DNA of 64,000 nt from Solanum dulcamara (lineage: Eukaryota > Streptophyta > Magnoliopsida > Solanales > Solanaceae). A model generated the notes under the pieces. That model worked only from the letters and a program-made list of their open reading frames with translations, had not been told where the DNA came from and made no database searches. Numbering within the stretch: the stretch's first letter is position 1; the number at the start of each line of letters is the position of its first letter. The stretch spans positions 17,320,501 to 17,384,500 of the forward strand of contig NC_077239.1 of the NCBI RefSeq assembly GCF_947179165.1, written 5' to 3'. Made by a program: the position numbers and the translations under genes. Shown in pieces: positions 1 to 13,190 of the stretch.

Positions 1-710
1 TGTTGCCTTAGTTCACTGATTTATTTTGTTTATCTAGTAGATTTAGTAGGAATAAATCTTAAACTTATTCCCTTCTATTTTATTATATTTTTGATGTATG
101 AGCTTTGGTCTTATTCTTGGTAATGTGAACTGATGCATGTTTGTCTGCTTAAAAGTACGAGGTTTCACTGTATCTAGTTAGCTAAGCTTGTTTTCCTAAA
201 TGACTAAAAGATGTCAAAAGTGTTTGGATTTAGTCCTTTTAAATGATGAACCATTAAGATTGCATTTGTTTAATTGTTTTTATGTAGTCAAGCTTAATTC
301 CTATTCTTGGTTAATTATGCAGTAGTTTAGCTTGATCATCTATTGATAATTGTGTTCTTCGTTTTCAATTTATGTCTACTATATTTTGAAAGGAGATTTC
401 TCTTTTGAACTCTCTAATCCTTTACTCCTTTATTTCTTAGTGCATGAGCTATCATGTTCAAGTCTATTTACTCCCCATTCTCTTGCATTTGATCGTCTTC
501 GAGTCAACCACTATCAAATTATTAAAAGAGAAGCTAGTATTTAGGCGAAAGGGCCAAGAGGTGAAGCAGGATCGCAGCGGTAGTCCCCAACGACTGAAAA
601 AAATTGGACTTAAAAGTCCAATAATGAAGAAGCAAGTTGATGTGGAAAAGCTGAAATCAGCTTGAAATTGTCCAGTTTTTTATTTGTATTCATCTCTTTC
701 CTTACATTTT
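1..710. other. unassigned flank left of element H
   Basis: AT-rich sequence with no reading frame I recognise. The longest frames (about 60-70 codons) look random. A purine-rich patch near 541-665 could be non-coding RNA or an old element remnant, but nothing proves it. It ends where the TGTAATGACC start of the H LTR begins. It may be host intergenic DNA or the interior of a still older element. Confidence 0.4.
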
Positions 711-2689
711 TGTAATGACCTATTTCCATTATTATGAATAAATCAATGGAAAAGGAATTTGGACCAGAAAACTTATGAGTAGTAACTCGAAAATTTTGAG
801 GCTAGGCAAGACTTGAAAGAAATCTGAATCAGCTGAGGTCTACGATAATCCAGTAATGGATCGGCGATTAAGCTATGAGTTTAATCATTTGATTGATAGC
901 CAAGACCTTAAGAAGCCTATATAAATTTACATAATCGAATTCGGGTTGGTAGAACTTCCATAATTGATCTTGGCGTGAAAGGGCTATTTTGGAACGTCAA
1001 CGATTGAGGATGTGTTGCAAAATGGAGGCTTAGGACTCAAAATTCGAGCTTCTATTTAAGTGCAACCAGCCAGGCGAGATTATTCCCTCCACAACGGGCT
1101 GGTCCTGCTATGGCGGGCCGGTCTCAGATTTAAATGGGGAAAAGTCTCAAAAACATTATTTTTTGCGATTTTCATTTTTGGAGAGCAAAAGGACGACCTA
1201 GGCTATTCCTTTCGGTTTTCCATCCATTCTCGCACTAAAGGTAAGTTAAATACTCTCCTAACTTGTATTTTGATTCTTACAACTTAAAATTCATGGTGAT
1301 TATCTCTGGGGAGGGTTCTTGGCCTGGATTTAATGGTGGGAAAAGCCCTAGTTGAGCTATATGATCATGAACTTGACTAAGGATTAGTATTTTAATATAA
1401 TTCGGGTAATTTAGGTCATTGTTCATTGAATTTTTGTGTTATTTAATTATTTAGATAAAAAAAAAGTCAAAAGACTTCGAAAAGGGACAACTCAAGTTCT
1501 TTAAGAGAATTTAGACTTGGTTTTGAGGTAGGTGATGGTTTATTTTCTATTTGTGTTATATGTACCTATTAATAGTAGTAATAGTATAAAATGCAAGTAT
1601 GTGAATAGGGAAGGATGGAATGAACCTAATGAAATGATTATTGTGATCAATTTCATGCAATAGACCTGTTACTTGATTGTGCAAGTGTATGAACTATTTA
1701 TTGTGGATTGTGATTGTGTTTGTGATTGTGATTGTTGGATCGAATTTCACATCGAAACATATTAGATCAGGTAACACACTGGTACATATTGAATCGGGTG
1801 TCACTCCGACACATATTGAATCGGATATCATGCCGGTACATATTGGATTGGGTGGTGTCACGCCGACACACACTCACTATTGGAACGCGTGTCACTCCAA
1901 CACGCTAATAGTTTGGGTATGGGTTCCATGAGAGGACCATTGTTGACTGTTGTAATTGAGATTAACTCTGTGAAACTGTATACTGCTCATGAAATGATAA
2001 TTAGTAATGTATTTCTATTTTTACTACGTTGTGGTTAGTTGTATATATTTCGCTTACCTCCTGGCTGCATGATCCTACCAATACACTGTTGTGTGTACTG
2101 ATATTGTACTTGCTCTTTCTTTGTTGAGTACATGACATCTTTAGGAGGCTACTAATAGACGTCAGTACAGGGCATCTTCAGGAGGCTACTGACATACCTC
2201 AGTTAGGAGATCATTGATTTTGTAGAGTTCAAGAGTGTGCCAGTTTTTTCAGGCTACCGTAGATTCTTCTCAATCATAGTCTCAGGCTACCATGGATTCT
2301 TCTCAGTGATAGTCCTTTTCCTTCTTAGACCTATCTAACTCTGCTTTGTACTACTATTTTCGAGGTTGCACCCCCTTATCTTAGACCCTTTATTTAATAA
2401 TTTTGGTATAATGATTTTGAGGTTCTGGGAGTTAATTTTTGCATGTAATTATTTATTTGTTTGATTAATTTTTTGAGTTTATGGGAACTCAGTCTAAACT
2501 ATTATTTATTTAAAGGTTTCTTTCAAATTCCTTTTAAATATTTTCTTAATTTTCCTAAAATTAAATGGCGACTCTAATTATTATTTTTCTAAAATAAATT
2601 TAATTGAGTTTTTTGCCAAGTTATGAAAAGGTTTTAAAACTTAATTTTCAAAATTGGATTGTAACAACGTCCATTTTTGAATTATGACA
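711..2689 (+). mobile_element. 5' LTR of element H (Ty3/Gypsy), outermost element
   Basis: The LTR runs from TGTAATGACC to ATTATGACA and is followed three bases later by a primer-binding site and then by a degenerate gag start, which fixes both orientation and right edge. The left edge is inferred from the TGTAATG start and is less certain, because the partner LTR is outside the window. The LTR contains a 27-bp tandem repeat (1757-1900) and a second small duplication around 2248-2313 (two copies of a block containing GGATTCTTCTCA or a close variant). The length of about 2.0 kb suits Tekay/Del chromoviruses. Confidence 0.65.
1757..1900 (+). repeat. 27-bp tandem repeat inside H LTR
   Basis: Four to five diverged copies of a unit beginning ACATATTGAATCGG and alternating CACTCCGAC with CATGCCGGT endings. 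The last copies are longer through small insertions. It belongs to the LTR and codes for nothing I can see. Confidence 0.75.
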
Positions 2690-2692
2690 AGA

Positions 2693-2704
2693 TGGTATCA
2701 GAAC
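2693..2704 (+). other. primer-binding site of H (tRNA-iMet type)
   Basis: TGGTATCAGAAC lies three bases after the LTR end and matches the plant initiator-Met primer site TGGTATCAGAGC except for one base. It establishes that H is a + strand retrotransposon. Confidence 0.75.
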
Positions 2705-2847
2705 CTCATGTCCATAGATCTCACGGGTGTACAAGTCAAGTCTAAGTAGAGTCTCGAAATAAGTTTGGAAACTTCCTTTTATTCATTCTTTTTTTTTCGT
2801 GCGTGATTACCCCGTTGGTATTGAGTTGCTGCACATTATTTTGGCAG

Positions 2848-3040
2848 ATGCCAAGGACCAGAGCTTTTATTTCCAGTGGTAGAGGGAGGCAGTTACTGAG
2901 ACCCCAGTTAGAGCTAAGATTAGGGATCGAGCCAGAGGTCGTGCTTGTGGAGTAGCACCAGTTAGAGGTTGTGCCTAAGGAGCGACACCAGCTAGGGGTC
3001 GTGTAAGAGAGGCTTCCCCAGAGCCACATATGGAGAATGG
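2848..3040 (+). pseudogene. gag N-terminus of element H, truncated by G1
   Basis: An ATG at 2848 opens a short Arg/Gly-rich region (PRTRA, then RGR and GVAP type repeats in shifting frames) typical of the N-terminus of Tekay/Del Gag. Gag would form the particle that packages element RNA. Frameshifts and a stop break it, and at 3041 the G1 LTR begins, so only about 190 bases are visible. The rest should lie right of this window, beyond the far end of G1. Confidence 0.6.
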
Positions 3041-4937
3041 TGTAATGTTTCAATTTTTGAAAAATTGCTTTTTTGTGTTAAATAACTATTTTTCCCTTTC
3101 CCTTAGCGGTTTCATGCATTCATTGCATTTCAAGAATAGTTTGTCTAGTCTCCGATGCGATTAGAAAGATTTTGGCAATTTTGAGACTTTGGTCAACATT
3201 ACGAGATTCAAGTGTCAAATGATGATTCCCTCAGTTTCGTTGCATCTGAAACATCGATTTTGGTCTAGTAGGGTGGTTGGTCAGATTCTCGAGACCTTAG
3301 AGTTCATTTTGAGTATTTAGGCTAAAAGTTGAGTTTTAGGTCTTAGAGATATCCATGGGGATATTTTGATCATAATAATATTTCTTCAGAAATCTGACGA
3401 TTATATTGTCTCCAAAATATATTTTATTATTAATTTTCACTATTGGTTCATGTTCATAGAGTGTAGATAAGTTCTGAGGGCCAAAAGTATATTTTGAAGG
3501 GTGTTGGTGCAAGTTGACTCAACAGATCCTTTTTGGTTGAAAATAGCCCATATTTCGGGTTTCTTTCTTCTTTTTCTCATTTTCATTATTGTTGCTCAAT
3601 TGGAGCTTAGGAGAGGCGATTTATGAAGCAATATTTTGAGAAAATTCATTGGAGTAAGTTTCTTTATCATTTCTAAATTATTTTCTAACAATTTTATCTT
3701 CCAAAAATATTTTGAAATCAAGATTTCAATATGGGTTTTGGAGTTTTACTCCCAAATTTTAATATTAGTAATCTCATGATTTTGAACTTAACTTCTACTG
3801 GATTTTAATAGAGTTTTCAACCACAAACTCCTCTTGATGTGTAGAGCCTAATTTTCAAGTAAAATTCCAGTTTTACCGTTTTTGTTTTAGAGATAATTTT
3901 TGGGCGATTCTAACCTTGGTTCTTTAACCTTGCAATAAGGGTATCGTCGAACCCCTTTTGATGAATTCTTTTCATTCTTGATAGTTGGAGATCGTTTCAG
4001 AGTCGATATTAGAGGTTAAATCTCCGATAGAGTGTTCGAATCAAGTTTTTGGCCTTCGAGATAGGCTTGACTATTCTTCTTTGAGACTGGAATTGGATAA
4101 TTGATCGTTCTTATGTCATAGGCTTTGGGATTATAATGATCATAATATGATTTGGTATTGTTGATTATATTGTATGCTCCTATGGACGCTTGATTGTATT
4201 GTGTTGCCCTTGTGTAGGTTAAATTGTGTGGTTTACCCCATGTGGGGCTTATTTGTTATTTTATTTGCTTTGTGAGCATGTTATTCATGATTGCCTGTGA
4301 GAGAGGTTTGTAACACTATTTGACTTGTAATGACCAAGTGGGGGTTGAGTTGGGTTTTGATCACACTTTGAGTAAATGAAATGCTTTCCAAAAGGGTGAG
4401 CACTTATTCCAAATTAATTCTTTCCCACTAATTTCCATAAGAGGGAGTATATCACAATTTGGTTGAGTTTTGAGAAATTTGAGCCTTTTGATACATGTTG
4501 AGTTGATTGCTGCCTCCATATTATATGTGTTATGATGCATTCATCCCCATTCATTATATCATTGTTCATGAGAAGTTGAGAAATGTGAAAAATCTTTTTG
4601 AGAAAGAAAATGAGACACTTTTTATATATTTGACCACGAGCTAGGTGGCAAGTTGATGAGACATTGAGATTGTGTGATTGGTAGATGTACAGCGAGTCCC
4701 CTGTGGGTCCTTGTCTGGAAGCCTTAGCTCGACAGGGTGTATATGACAGGTTGTGCAGAAGACTTCCACTACACCTTCTTATCATTACATCATTTCACTG
4801 CATTGCATTGATCTTTGAGTTATTTGACTTGTCTGATGATTCGTGTTAATATTTTGATCTTATGTGTTTACTTTACTCAACCGTTCTTTATAAATTGGCG
4901 GCACAAATGCCGGAGTGAGACTTTTTTGTATGCAGGT
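3041..4937 (+). mobile_element. 5' LTR of element G1, first part
   Basis: Begins TGTAATGTTTC directly after AATGG in the H gag, and continues until E1 was inserted after CAGGT (4933-4937). The same LTR resumes at 46621 and ends by a primer-binding site. Joined length is about 2.35 kb, close to the 2.32 kb LTRs of E3. It has no coding capacity. Confidence 0.75.
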
Positions 4938-7231
4938 TGTCACACCCTTTTTGTCTTTTAGGTTTATCCAATTTAAGTGATGGTAGTGAAAATGAATTAT
5001 TTTTATTTTTTTTATTTCAGAGTCGCCACTTGGAATTGAGTTATGGTTTTCTAAGTCACCCTATTTAATCCCTAATCAAAAAAAATGACTCTTTATTTTG
5101 GTCTGCAAAAATAGAAGATCGGGAGTAGTTCTAGCACAGTCGCTTTTATCAACATATACTTAAACTTAAATTATTTTGGATATATTATTTTTTATAGGTC
5201 ACGGACTTGCTCACATTATATTGTTGAGTTTTGTTTGTCTCAACCTAGATGCATAACTGTATTCTTGGTTTTGACATACAATAACTCAGAAGCATAACTG
5301 CTTTCTTCTCTTGAGTACATCACCTATTGCTCTACATATAAATTTTTTAAAAAGGTTAATTATTAAAAGCATTTGGTCAAGATGCGTCACCACATCCTTG
5401 AATCAGTTTTAGGTGTCTCAAAAAGATGTGCAACCATATTCTTTATTAAAAACAGGATTATTAATATTATTATTATTATATTTTTAAAAGAAAAACCTAT
5501 ACCCGTCTAATACTTAAAGGCATTGAATCGTCTCTTGTAAATTCGGGATTTACTATTTCTGTTTGCTCTTTATTTTATCTATTGCGACGGGTGTTAAATA
5601 AAATTATAATATATCCTTCTCAAGCTCATACTAGTTAATAATAATAAATTACTCATTTAATATATGATCCAGATAATAACGCATCTTGTAATGATTGATG
5701 GGTCAATCCAATATTATTACAATGATACAAAATGTCATACCATTAACAAAACAGTGTAATTCCACAAACATAATTTTTTTACAGGTACAAAACCATAGTC
5801 GATTGAAGAGAAATTAATTTACATATGGTGACAAAGTATTTTAGATTTGAAAATGGAAAAAAGAGCTAAGATGAATTAATTTTGAATAAAAAAGGGCACA
5901 TGCACTTCATGGACACAAATTTCTAAAAAGAAAACTAATGCATTTTATGTAAAAAAATAATAATCTCTTTTTAAGATCCAAAAGTCATTTCCCAAAAAAA
6001 TGTAATTTACTTAATGATGCTATTAGATGTCATTCTCCATGCCATAATTCATAATATTAAATTAAAAATTGTAAACGTAAAAATGAAATAAAATTAATAT
6101 AGGTGTTTTTTAGTTGCCTTGTTAATTTCAAACTTATATTTAAACATTCGATAATTTGTTCACGAAATTAACTTTACCACTCAAAAGCTTTTCAATGTTA
6201 ACATTTGAGTATCATTTTGAAAAGAAAAAAAAGTTGTCTTTCTCTTAAAATGGCATAAAATCACCAGTAGCACCCTTCTTCCTTTTTTTTACCAGTTGCA
6301 AATTAAGAGGATACACACTATAATGGGAAAGACTATCTGATGGACTGTGCTTGATATAACATTTTCATCACGCACAAATATATACGTTCTTAAATATAAA
6401 CATACCACTCATAATAAAAGAAAAGACTCATATCAACAAATCAACTTTACATATTAACCAATACATGAGACAATTTTAAATAACGTTATTCATGATTTGA
6501 TTCACAATAAAATTTGAAATAAATAAAAAGAAACCGAATAAGAACCTGTGCGACAAACTATGCGACAATAATAACAAGAACATCATTACCGAAAACTCGA
6601 ACTTGGACCAAAACTTGACTTGCGATTCTTTTTTTTTCGTTTCCCCTTGATTTTTCTCTCGTTTTTCTTTTTCTCGTTGCTTTTTTTTTTGCTTCCCCAT
6701 GGGTTCTTTTTTCTGAGTTTTTTTTTTGGTGAGGTTTTGTGTGTATAATGGAGGGTGTGTGATGTGCAGGTGGTGTATTTTTCTGTTTTTTTTCTTCTAT
6801 TGTGCGTCTGTTTATGTTGTTGTTGCTAAAGTTTTTGTGTTCCTCCGTATTTACGTGTGAAGGTGAGGTATATATATGTGAATGGAGTTAAGGGGGAAAA
6901 TGAGGTTTAGTGGTGTGAGGGAGTGGGAAAGTGATTATGGAAGTGGGGTAGTTTTAGGATTAATGGTGGATAAGGAAGTTATTGGAAGATTATTATTTTT
7001 TGCAAATTTGTGTGGGTAGTGTGTAGGGTACGTGTATAGGGGAAATAAGTAGAAAGGGTAGTGTAGGTTGTTTAGGCTATTTTTATTTTTTTATGATTAT
7101 AAATATAAAAAAAATGTACTGATAAGAGTATTAGTTAACTATTTGAACTAATAAAATATAAAAAAAATTAAATAGCTAATTTAAAAATACATAAAAAATA
7201 CTAGCTTATTTATTTAACCTAAATTAAAAGA

Positions 7232-7263
<32 letters not shown>

Positions 7264-7482
7264 ATGTGTAAATTTCTTTTGTTTTGAAATAATAGAAAAA
7301 TAAAAACTTACACTAAAATGTGACTCTATATTTTGTACTTTTTAAAAATCTTCTTCTTTTAGAAAAAAAAACTTACTAAAATAAGATAAAAAATCAAAAT
7401 ATCTAATTTAGATATAAAAGAAATACTTAAGAACTAAAAATGATTTTAAAATCTCAAATTCGGTCAAAAATTACGTGTCTAA
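4938..7482 (-). mobile_element. E1 3' LTR (left copy)
   Basis: Matches 38612-46615 (after removal of the Copia insertion) along its length. About 3% substitutions in a 165-base stretch compared by eye (around 5970-6130 versus 45073-45235). The last two bases of the canonical end are lost: GTCTAAG here, GTCTACA in the other copy. Relative to the right copy it lacks a segment of about 60 bases (45873-45941 there) and has a short, not expanded, ATT tract. Confidence 0.85.
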
Positions 7483-8112
7483 GTTTGCCTCTCTTTAATT
7501 GAAAACACAAAGAGTTTGTAGACAAAGAAGTAGACAACGTGACAAGTTTTGACCGAATTCTAATTTGAAAGTAAAAAGATACGACTGAGTCTTGATTTTG
7601 GACAATATGCATATCTCAGTTAATAAGGAAATCAGATCACGTGTAGTTAAAGAAGATGGAATGATGAGTGGGAAGTCGAGTGAGGTCCTATCAAGGCTCC
7701 AGTTCGCGGCTCCTATTTTATATGGAAATGAAAGATAGAAAACTTAAAGAAAATACAAATACAAGATCCTATCTATTTAACTACTCTTGAATCTTGACTT
7801 GGGTCTTCATGCCTTCTCCAGTGGTGAGATATTCATTTTCATCTTAAATGAACTTGAAGGTTAACTTGTTCTCCAGGTAGGCTTCTGCAACTATATCTTG
7901 GAATTGACCTTATTCTTTAGGTGAGTTCCTGCTAGTTGAATTGAATATGAACTTGAAAGTTGACAATGCTTTCGAGATAAGATCTTGAGCTTGAAATGTG
8001 AATTGACATTTTCTAAAAGCGGTTCCTTGAAATCAAAATGAACAAAAGAAACAACACAAAATTTTGCCCCAGTTTATAATAAAGAAAATTTTGTGAGTAT
8101 GAATAAAAGTGG
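7483..8112. other. E1 non-coding tail next to 3' LTR
   Basis: On the - strand a purine-rich stretch (AAAGAGAGGCAAAC) abuts the LTR and is the likely polypurine tract. The rest is AT-rich and contains a weak repeat built on GAACTTGAAGGTTAAC-like words (7850-7960). No coding frame seen. Confidence 0.5.
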
Positions 8113-8350
8113 CCGTGCTATACTAAATTCCATTATCCAGGAGGGTCCTACTACACTAAATACCATTATCAGGAGGGTACTACTATACTAAATCTCATTA
8201 TCCAGGAGGGTCATGATACGCTAAATTCCATTATCCATGAAAGTCCTGCTATACTAAATCTCATTATCCAGGAGGGTCCTGCTATGCTAAATCCCATTAT
8301 CCAGAAGGATCCTACTATACTAAATCGCATTATCCAGGAGGTTCCTATTA
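8113..8350. repeat. 33-bp tandem repeat, about 7 copies
   Basis: Units contain CTATACTAAAT, then ATTATCCAGGAGGG, with scattered substitutions and one short unit. It lies in the E1 segment between gag and the 3' LTR, a place where Tat-lineage elements commonly carry tandem repeats. Confidence 0.85.
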
Positions 8351-8480
8351 AACTAAATTCTAAAGAAAAACAACATAAATAAAATTTGTCCCAGTTTGCA
8401 CCAGAAATATTTTATTTGTTATTCGCATGAATGAGAAATACTTGTACCAAAAGAAAAATGCAAGACATATATACAATTAG

Positions 8481-9541
8481 AATTTTGTTCCCTAGAAATG
8501 AAAGATGATTAGGGCATTTGTTCCCTAAAATATCAATAGGGTATTTGTTCCTTAAGGTCAAAATGCAGTAGGGTGTTTGTTCCCTAAAAATGAGAGATAA
8601 GAGGGTATTTGTTCCTTGAAATACCATTAGGGCGTTTGTTCCTTAATGTCAAAATGCAACTAGGGTGTTTGTTCTTTAGAAAGGAAAGATATAGGGTATT
8701 TGTTCCCTAAAATGCCAGTAAGGTGTTTATTCCTTAATGCAAAAATGCAACTAGGGTGCTTGTTCCCTAGAAATGAAAGATGATAGGGTATTTGCTCCCT
8801 AAAACGCCAGTAAGTTGTTTGTTCCTTAAGGCCAAAATGCAACTAAGGTATTTTTTTTCTTAGAAATGAAAGATGATTATTTGTTCCCTAAAATGCAAGT
8901 AAGGTATTTTTTCCTTAAGGCCAAAATGCAACTAGGGTGTTTGTTCCCTATAAATGAAAGATAATTAGGGTGTTTATTCCCTAAAATACCATTAAGGTAT
9001 TTGTTTTCTAGAAATGAAAGATGATACTGTGTTTGTTCCCAAAAATATCAATAGTGTGTTTATCCCCTAAGGTCAAAATGCAGTAGGGTGTTTGTTCCCT
9101 AAAAAAAGGAAAAATAAGATGGTGTTTGTTCCCTGAAATACCACTAGGATGTTTATTCCCTAAGGTCAAAATGCAGCTAGGGTGTTTGTTCCCTGGAAAT
9201 GAATGATAATGGGGTGTTTATTCCCCAAAATACCAATAGGGTGTTTGCTTCCTAAGGTTAAAATACAACTAGGATGTTTTTCCCCTAAAATACCATTATA
9301 GTGTTTGTTCCCTAAGGTCAAAATACAACTAGGGTATTTCTTCCCTAATAATAAAAGATAACATGGTGTTTGTTCCCTGAAATGCCACTAGGGTGTTTGT
9401 TCCCTAAGGTAAAAAATACAATTAGAGTGTTTGTTCCCTAAAAATAAAAAATAATAGGATGTTTGTTCCCTAAAATACTACTAGGGTGTTTGTTCCCTAA
9501 GGTCAAAATATGAAATTAGGGTGTTTTGTTTCCTAGAAATG
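8481..9541. repeat. tandem array of GTTTGTTCCCT modules, part 1
   Basis: A higher-order repeat of about 92 bp made of three modules of about 30 bp. Each carries GGGTGTTTGTTCCCT or a variant, followed by AGAAATGAAAGATGAT, AAAATACCACT or AAGGTCAAAATGCAACT. Copies vary at many positions. The array is cut at 9541 by a solo LTR and resumes at 11875 in register. Confidence 0.85.
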
Positions 9542-11869
9542 TGTAACATCCCCTAAAAACGTTGTATACGATGTTTCAATTTTTGCCTAAACATAATACA
9601 ACCTCTGTATTTTGGTCATAACTTTTCATAGGAATATTCAAATTGAGTGATTCAAATTTCTGAGTAACCGCAAGATCATTACCTACAACTTTTATTAAGA
9701 CCATATTTTAAGATTCGGAGGTTAAGTAGGTCAAATAAATTAATGTTTGTAAGGTAGGATGCTGTGACGGAAATGGGTATTTATAGAAGAAAAATCATAT
9801 CTCACTGTAGGTTTATCCAAATTGGTTGATTCTTGAATGATATGAAACTAGACTTCCATATATACAATTCTTATGAAGACACCAAATCCTAATAAGGAAT
9901 TTATCTTATTCAAATGCAGCTCCCAAAAAGAGTATTCTGTCAAAGATAACTCATTTCACCTACCATAGAAAGATCTAGATACATTTGACATCACTCATGA
10001 CATAAATTGTCCTCCATTTAACATCATCCATGACATCAATATATTCCACTAAATTTTTAGATTTTTTTTATTTATAATTATTTTATTTATTGTTAGGTCC
10101 CTCTTTCCCACCTATAAATACCCACCTTATTTCCTCATTTTATTCATCAAGCTTTCTCAAGCAAATCTTCTCTCTATACACTTCTTTACACATTCTCAAA
10201 TATAGTTTTAGTTCTTAGTAGTGAAGAAATACTATTCCGGTGATTCATATACTCCGGATAGTACACAAAACGTTCCGGCGAAGAGAGAAGCTAGGACTCA
10301 AGAGTGTTCATTAAGTCTGTCGGTACCAACTAAAGCTTCAGTTTCCAGGTATGTAAGGCTTCAATGAGAGTATTCCTTCCACTCTCATGTCTAAATTATT
10401 TTGATTATATGATAAATTATATATTTTTTTTAAGCTCTACTCTAAGTTATGTGGGTGTTTATCCATGGGTTCTTTCACCCATGTAGTCCAAAAACTCTTT
10501 CAATTAAGTCTTTTGATTTCAAGTAATATTTTCTTATGGTAATTCTTATTTTTACTTAATAGTATGAATCATGGTTAAACTAATGATTATTGGTTATTTT
10601 GATGCAACATAATTTTATATGTATGAATTGATGGTTTACAAGTAATTCCTCTATTTATCTATTTAAAGGTTCTTGAAATTCATGGTGGGTTGTTTAAAAG
10701 CATGATTTTTAATTAATGGATTTCAAAGTATTTATGTATATTTATTTACATACATATTTGCAAGTTGAAGTGATTTGAACCCACCTAGTTTTACTATGTT
10801 TTTAATAAAGTTTGACTTGAAAGCTTTGACTCCAAATAAATGTTTATGAAAGTAATATCTATGATCAAAAAGGAAGTCTTATGAAATGAAAGAATGATGA
10901 AATGATATGAATGATGGATTCTTTATGCAATAAGGACAATTCTTGCATATTTGAATTATCAAATGTTTTAATGAGCTATTCTACCAAATATGATGTTTGA
11001 AATCTTAAGTTATATGCTATGAATATTTTGAAGTATTAAACTATAACATTGGGATTGACTTAACACCGAATGAGGCATTGAGGTGAGATTCGGTAAGGGA
11101 ATCCTACTAGCAACCCCTTGTCTCATTAACTATGTGCCAACATAGGAGCCCTTGTAGGCTTAGGCTAATGGATCCATAAATAGCCCTTAAAGTTAAAGTT
11201 AAAGAAATGAATGAAGTTAACGGAGTTCTACCCGGCAAGTAGTCTCCCCGGCCAACGTAGGGGGTTATGTTGGATTCCATGTAATAGCTCGCATGGTCTT
11301 AAATATCGGTTATGGTTAATTTCCCACAAAATGAATGTTTTAAAGGATATATATATGATTTATTATGCATACATTAAATTATGTTCCATATTACATAAAT
11401 ATTTTAATGATTCCTCAATGTTCATGCATCATTACATACTTAGTACATTCAAAGTACTAACGCATACTCTTTTGCCTACATGATATCACCATGTAGGGAT
11501 CAGTGCTCCTCCTCGTTCTCCTCCACATGGCTAGTTGAGACTTCGTTTGAAGACTACTTTTGGTGAGTTCCCATGTTCCGGAAACAGTACTCCTTTATAT
11601 TTCTAACTTATGATATGTTAAGACGTTTTACTATGAAATTTCTTCTATTATGATTGAGGGTGAGCTAGGGACTTGTCTTAGCCCCGTTAAATCAAATAGT
11701 TAGAAGTATTGTTGGACATATGTAAGTTGAAGATTTATTATGATTTTCGCTTGTTTATTTATCATCATTACCTATGAAAGGCTAAAAGAATGCTAAGAGG
11801 CTTGTTTGAGGTACTTTCGGGTTCCTCATTCGCCATGTCACGACTAGGCCCTAGGCTTGGGTCGTGACA
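9542..11869 (+). mobile_element. solo LTR of the E3 family (Tekay-type), + orientation
   Basis: Starts TGTAACATCCCC, ends GGGTCGTGACA, 2328 bp, flanked by AAATG (9537-9541) and AACTG (11870-11874), a five-base target duplication with one mismatch. It is highly similar to the reverse complement of the E3 LTRs. No internal region accompanies it, so it is the product of recombination between the two LTRs of a once complete element. It contains a TATA box at 10111. Confidence 0.9.
10111..10120 (+). promoter_or_regulatory. TATA box of solo LTR
   Basis: CCTATAAATA in the middle of the LTR, followed by a CT-rich stretch (CTTTCTCAAGC, CTTCTCTCTAT) where transcription would start. The same box occurs in both E3 LTRs. 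It could in principle start transcription rightward into the tandem array. Confidence 0.6.
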
Positions 11870-11874
11870 AACTG

Positions 11875-12395
11875 ACATATAAAAAGGGTGTTTGTTTCCT
11901 AAAATACCACTAGGGTGTTTGTTCCCTGAGGTCAGAATGAAACTAGGGTGCTTCTTCTGTAGAAATGATAGATAAAAGGGTGTTTGTTCCCTGAAATACC
12001 ACTAGTGTATTTATTCCTTAAGGTCAAACAATGAAACTAGGTTGTTTGTTCCCTAGAAATGACAGAAAAAAGGGGGTTTGTTCCCTGAAATACCACTAGG
12101 GTGTTTGTTCCCTAAGGTCAGAATGAAACTAGGGTGCTTGTTCCCTGAAATACCACTAGGGTGTTTGTTCCCTAAGGTCAAAAAATGAAACTAGGGTGTT
12201 TGTTCCCTATAAATTACAAATAAGGGTGTTTGTTCCCTGAAATACCATTAGGGTGTTTGTTTCCTAAGGTTAAAAAATAAAACTAGGGTGTTTGTTCCTT
12301 AGAAATGACAGAAAAAAGGGTGTTTGTTCCCTGAAATACCACTAGGGTGTTTGTTCCCTGAGTTCAGAATGAAACTAAGGTGTTTGTTCCCTATG
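11875..12395. repeat. tandem array of GTTTGTTCCCT modules, part 2
   Basis: Continuation of the 8481-9541 array after the solo LTR. Modules such as CCACTAGGGTGTTTGTTCCC repeat at about 30-bp spacing. Several modules here are closer to each other than to part 1, which suggests local expansion. Confidence 0.85.
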
Positions 12396-13190
12396 TTGAA
12401 GAGAAAAAAAATGCAAAGATTAACAACATGATTGTATGCCAAAATGAGATGGAAAAGTGAAGAATTGAGAAACTTCCCTTTCATGGTGCTCTTCTTTTGC
12501 AAACAACTTCGTGTATTGTTTTGTTCCTATTCAACAAAGAAAATTTTGTTAGTTTTAACAGTGATGGTTGGTTCATGGCCTTGACTTATCATTGACTTGT
12601 TTTTGCTTCCACCTCGTTCAATGAAAAACTAACTCTGTTGGTGGTTAATCTAGATACTCAGAGATCTTTGTTTTTGACTTTAGGCGACCCTCGCCTCTCA
12701 TAATCAATTTTAATTGTTTTGTACTCATTTTTTTTTGGAGGTGCAACTAATCATAATTTTATAACCTGTTCATATTCAATCAACTGTGATAATTCTTCGT
12801 ACATGTTATTGCTTGATTTACTCCATTTTTGATGCACTGTCCAGAATTTGCTTTGTAAAATTGAAAAATGGTAGCATATTTGAAATCATTTCTTGTTTGA
12901 TTTAATAAAATTGACTCAAAAAATAAAGGAAAAGAAATACAGTAACACCAAATGAAAAGAAACAATATTTAACAAGAGAGGTCCTTCTTGAGAAAGAAAG
13001 GAAAGAGAGGGCTCATTCGAATATGGTAGTCAATCTTCAATGATCATGATATTTATTTGGGATTAAATGGTCTGATTTGTCCAACCAATATAAACTTCAT
13101 TCTTGTCAAACTTTCAGAATTTGAAGTCTAGCTTCAATTTTTTTATCTTCTACGAATTCACGGCTCACATTCGACTAGTAGTGCCCTAGA

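Noticed and set aside
6476..6700. Lysine-rich frame in the E1 LTR
   Set aside because: Low-complexity AAG/GAA tract; the other E1 LTR does not keep the same frame.
8113..9541. Regular repeats that might look like a CRISPR array
   Set aside because: Eukaryotic retrotransposon context, no unique spacers of constant length, and repeats are directly adjacent.
11211..11483. 90-codon frame (start MKLTEFYPASS) present also at 24731-25003 and 32036-32308
   Set aside because: It lies inside three closely related LTRs, so conservation reflects recent copying. The diverged LTR at 15908-18210 does not keep the frame.
8481..12395. CCCTAAA-like words in the tandem array suggesting telomere repeats
   Set aside because: The CCCTAAA matches are scattered inside a 30-bp module and never occur as back-to-back heptamers.
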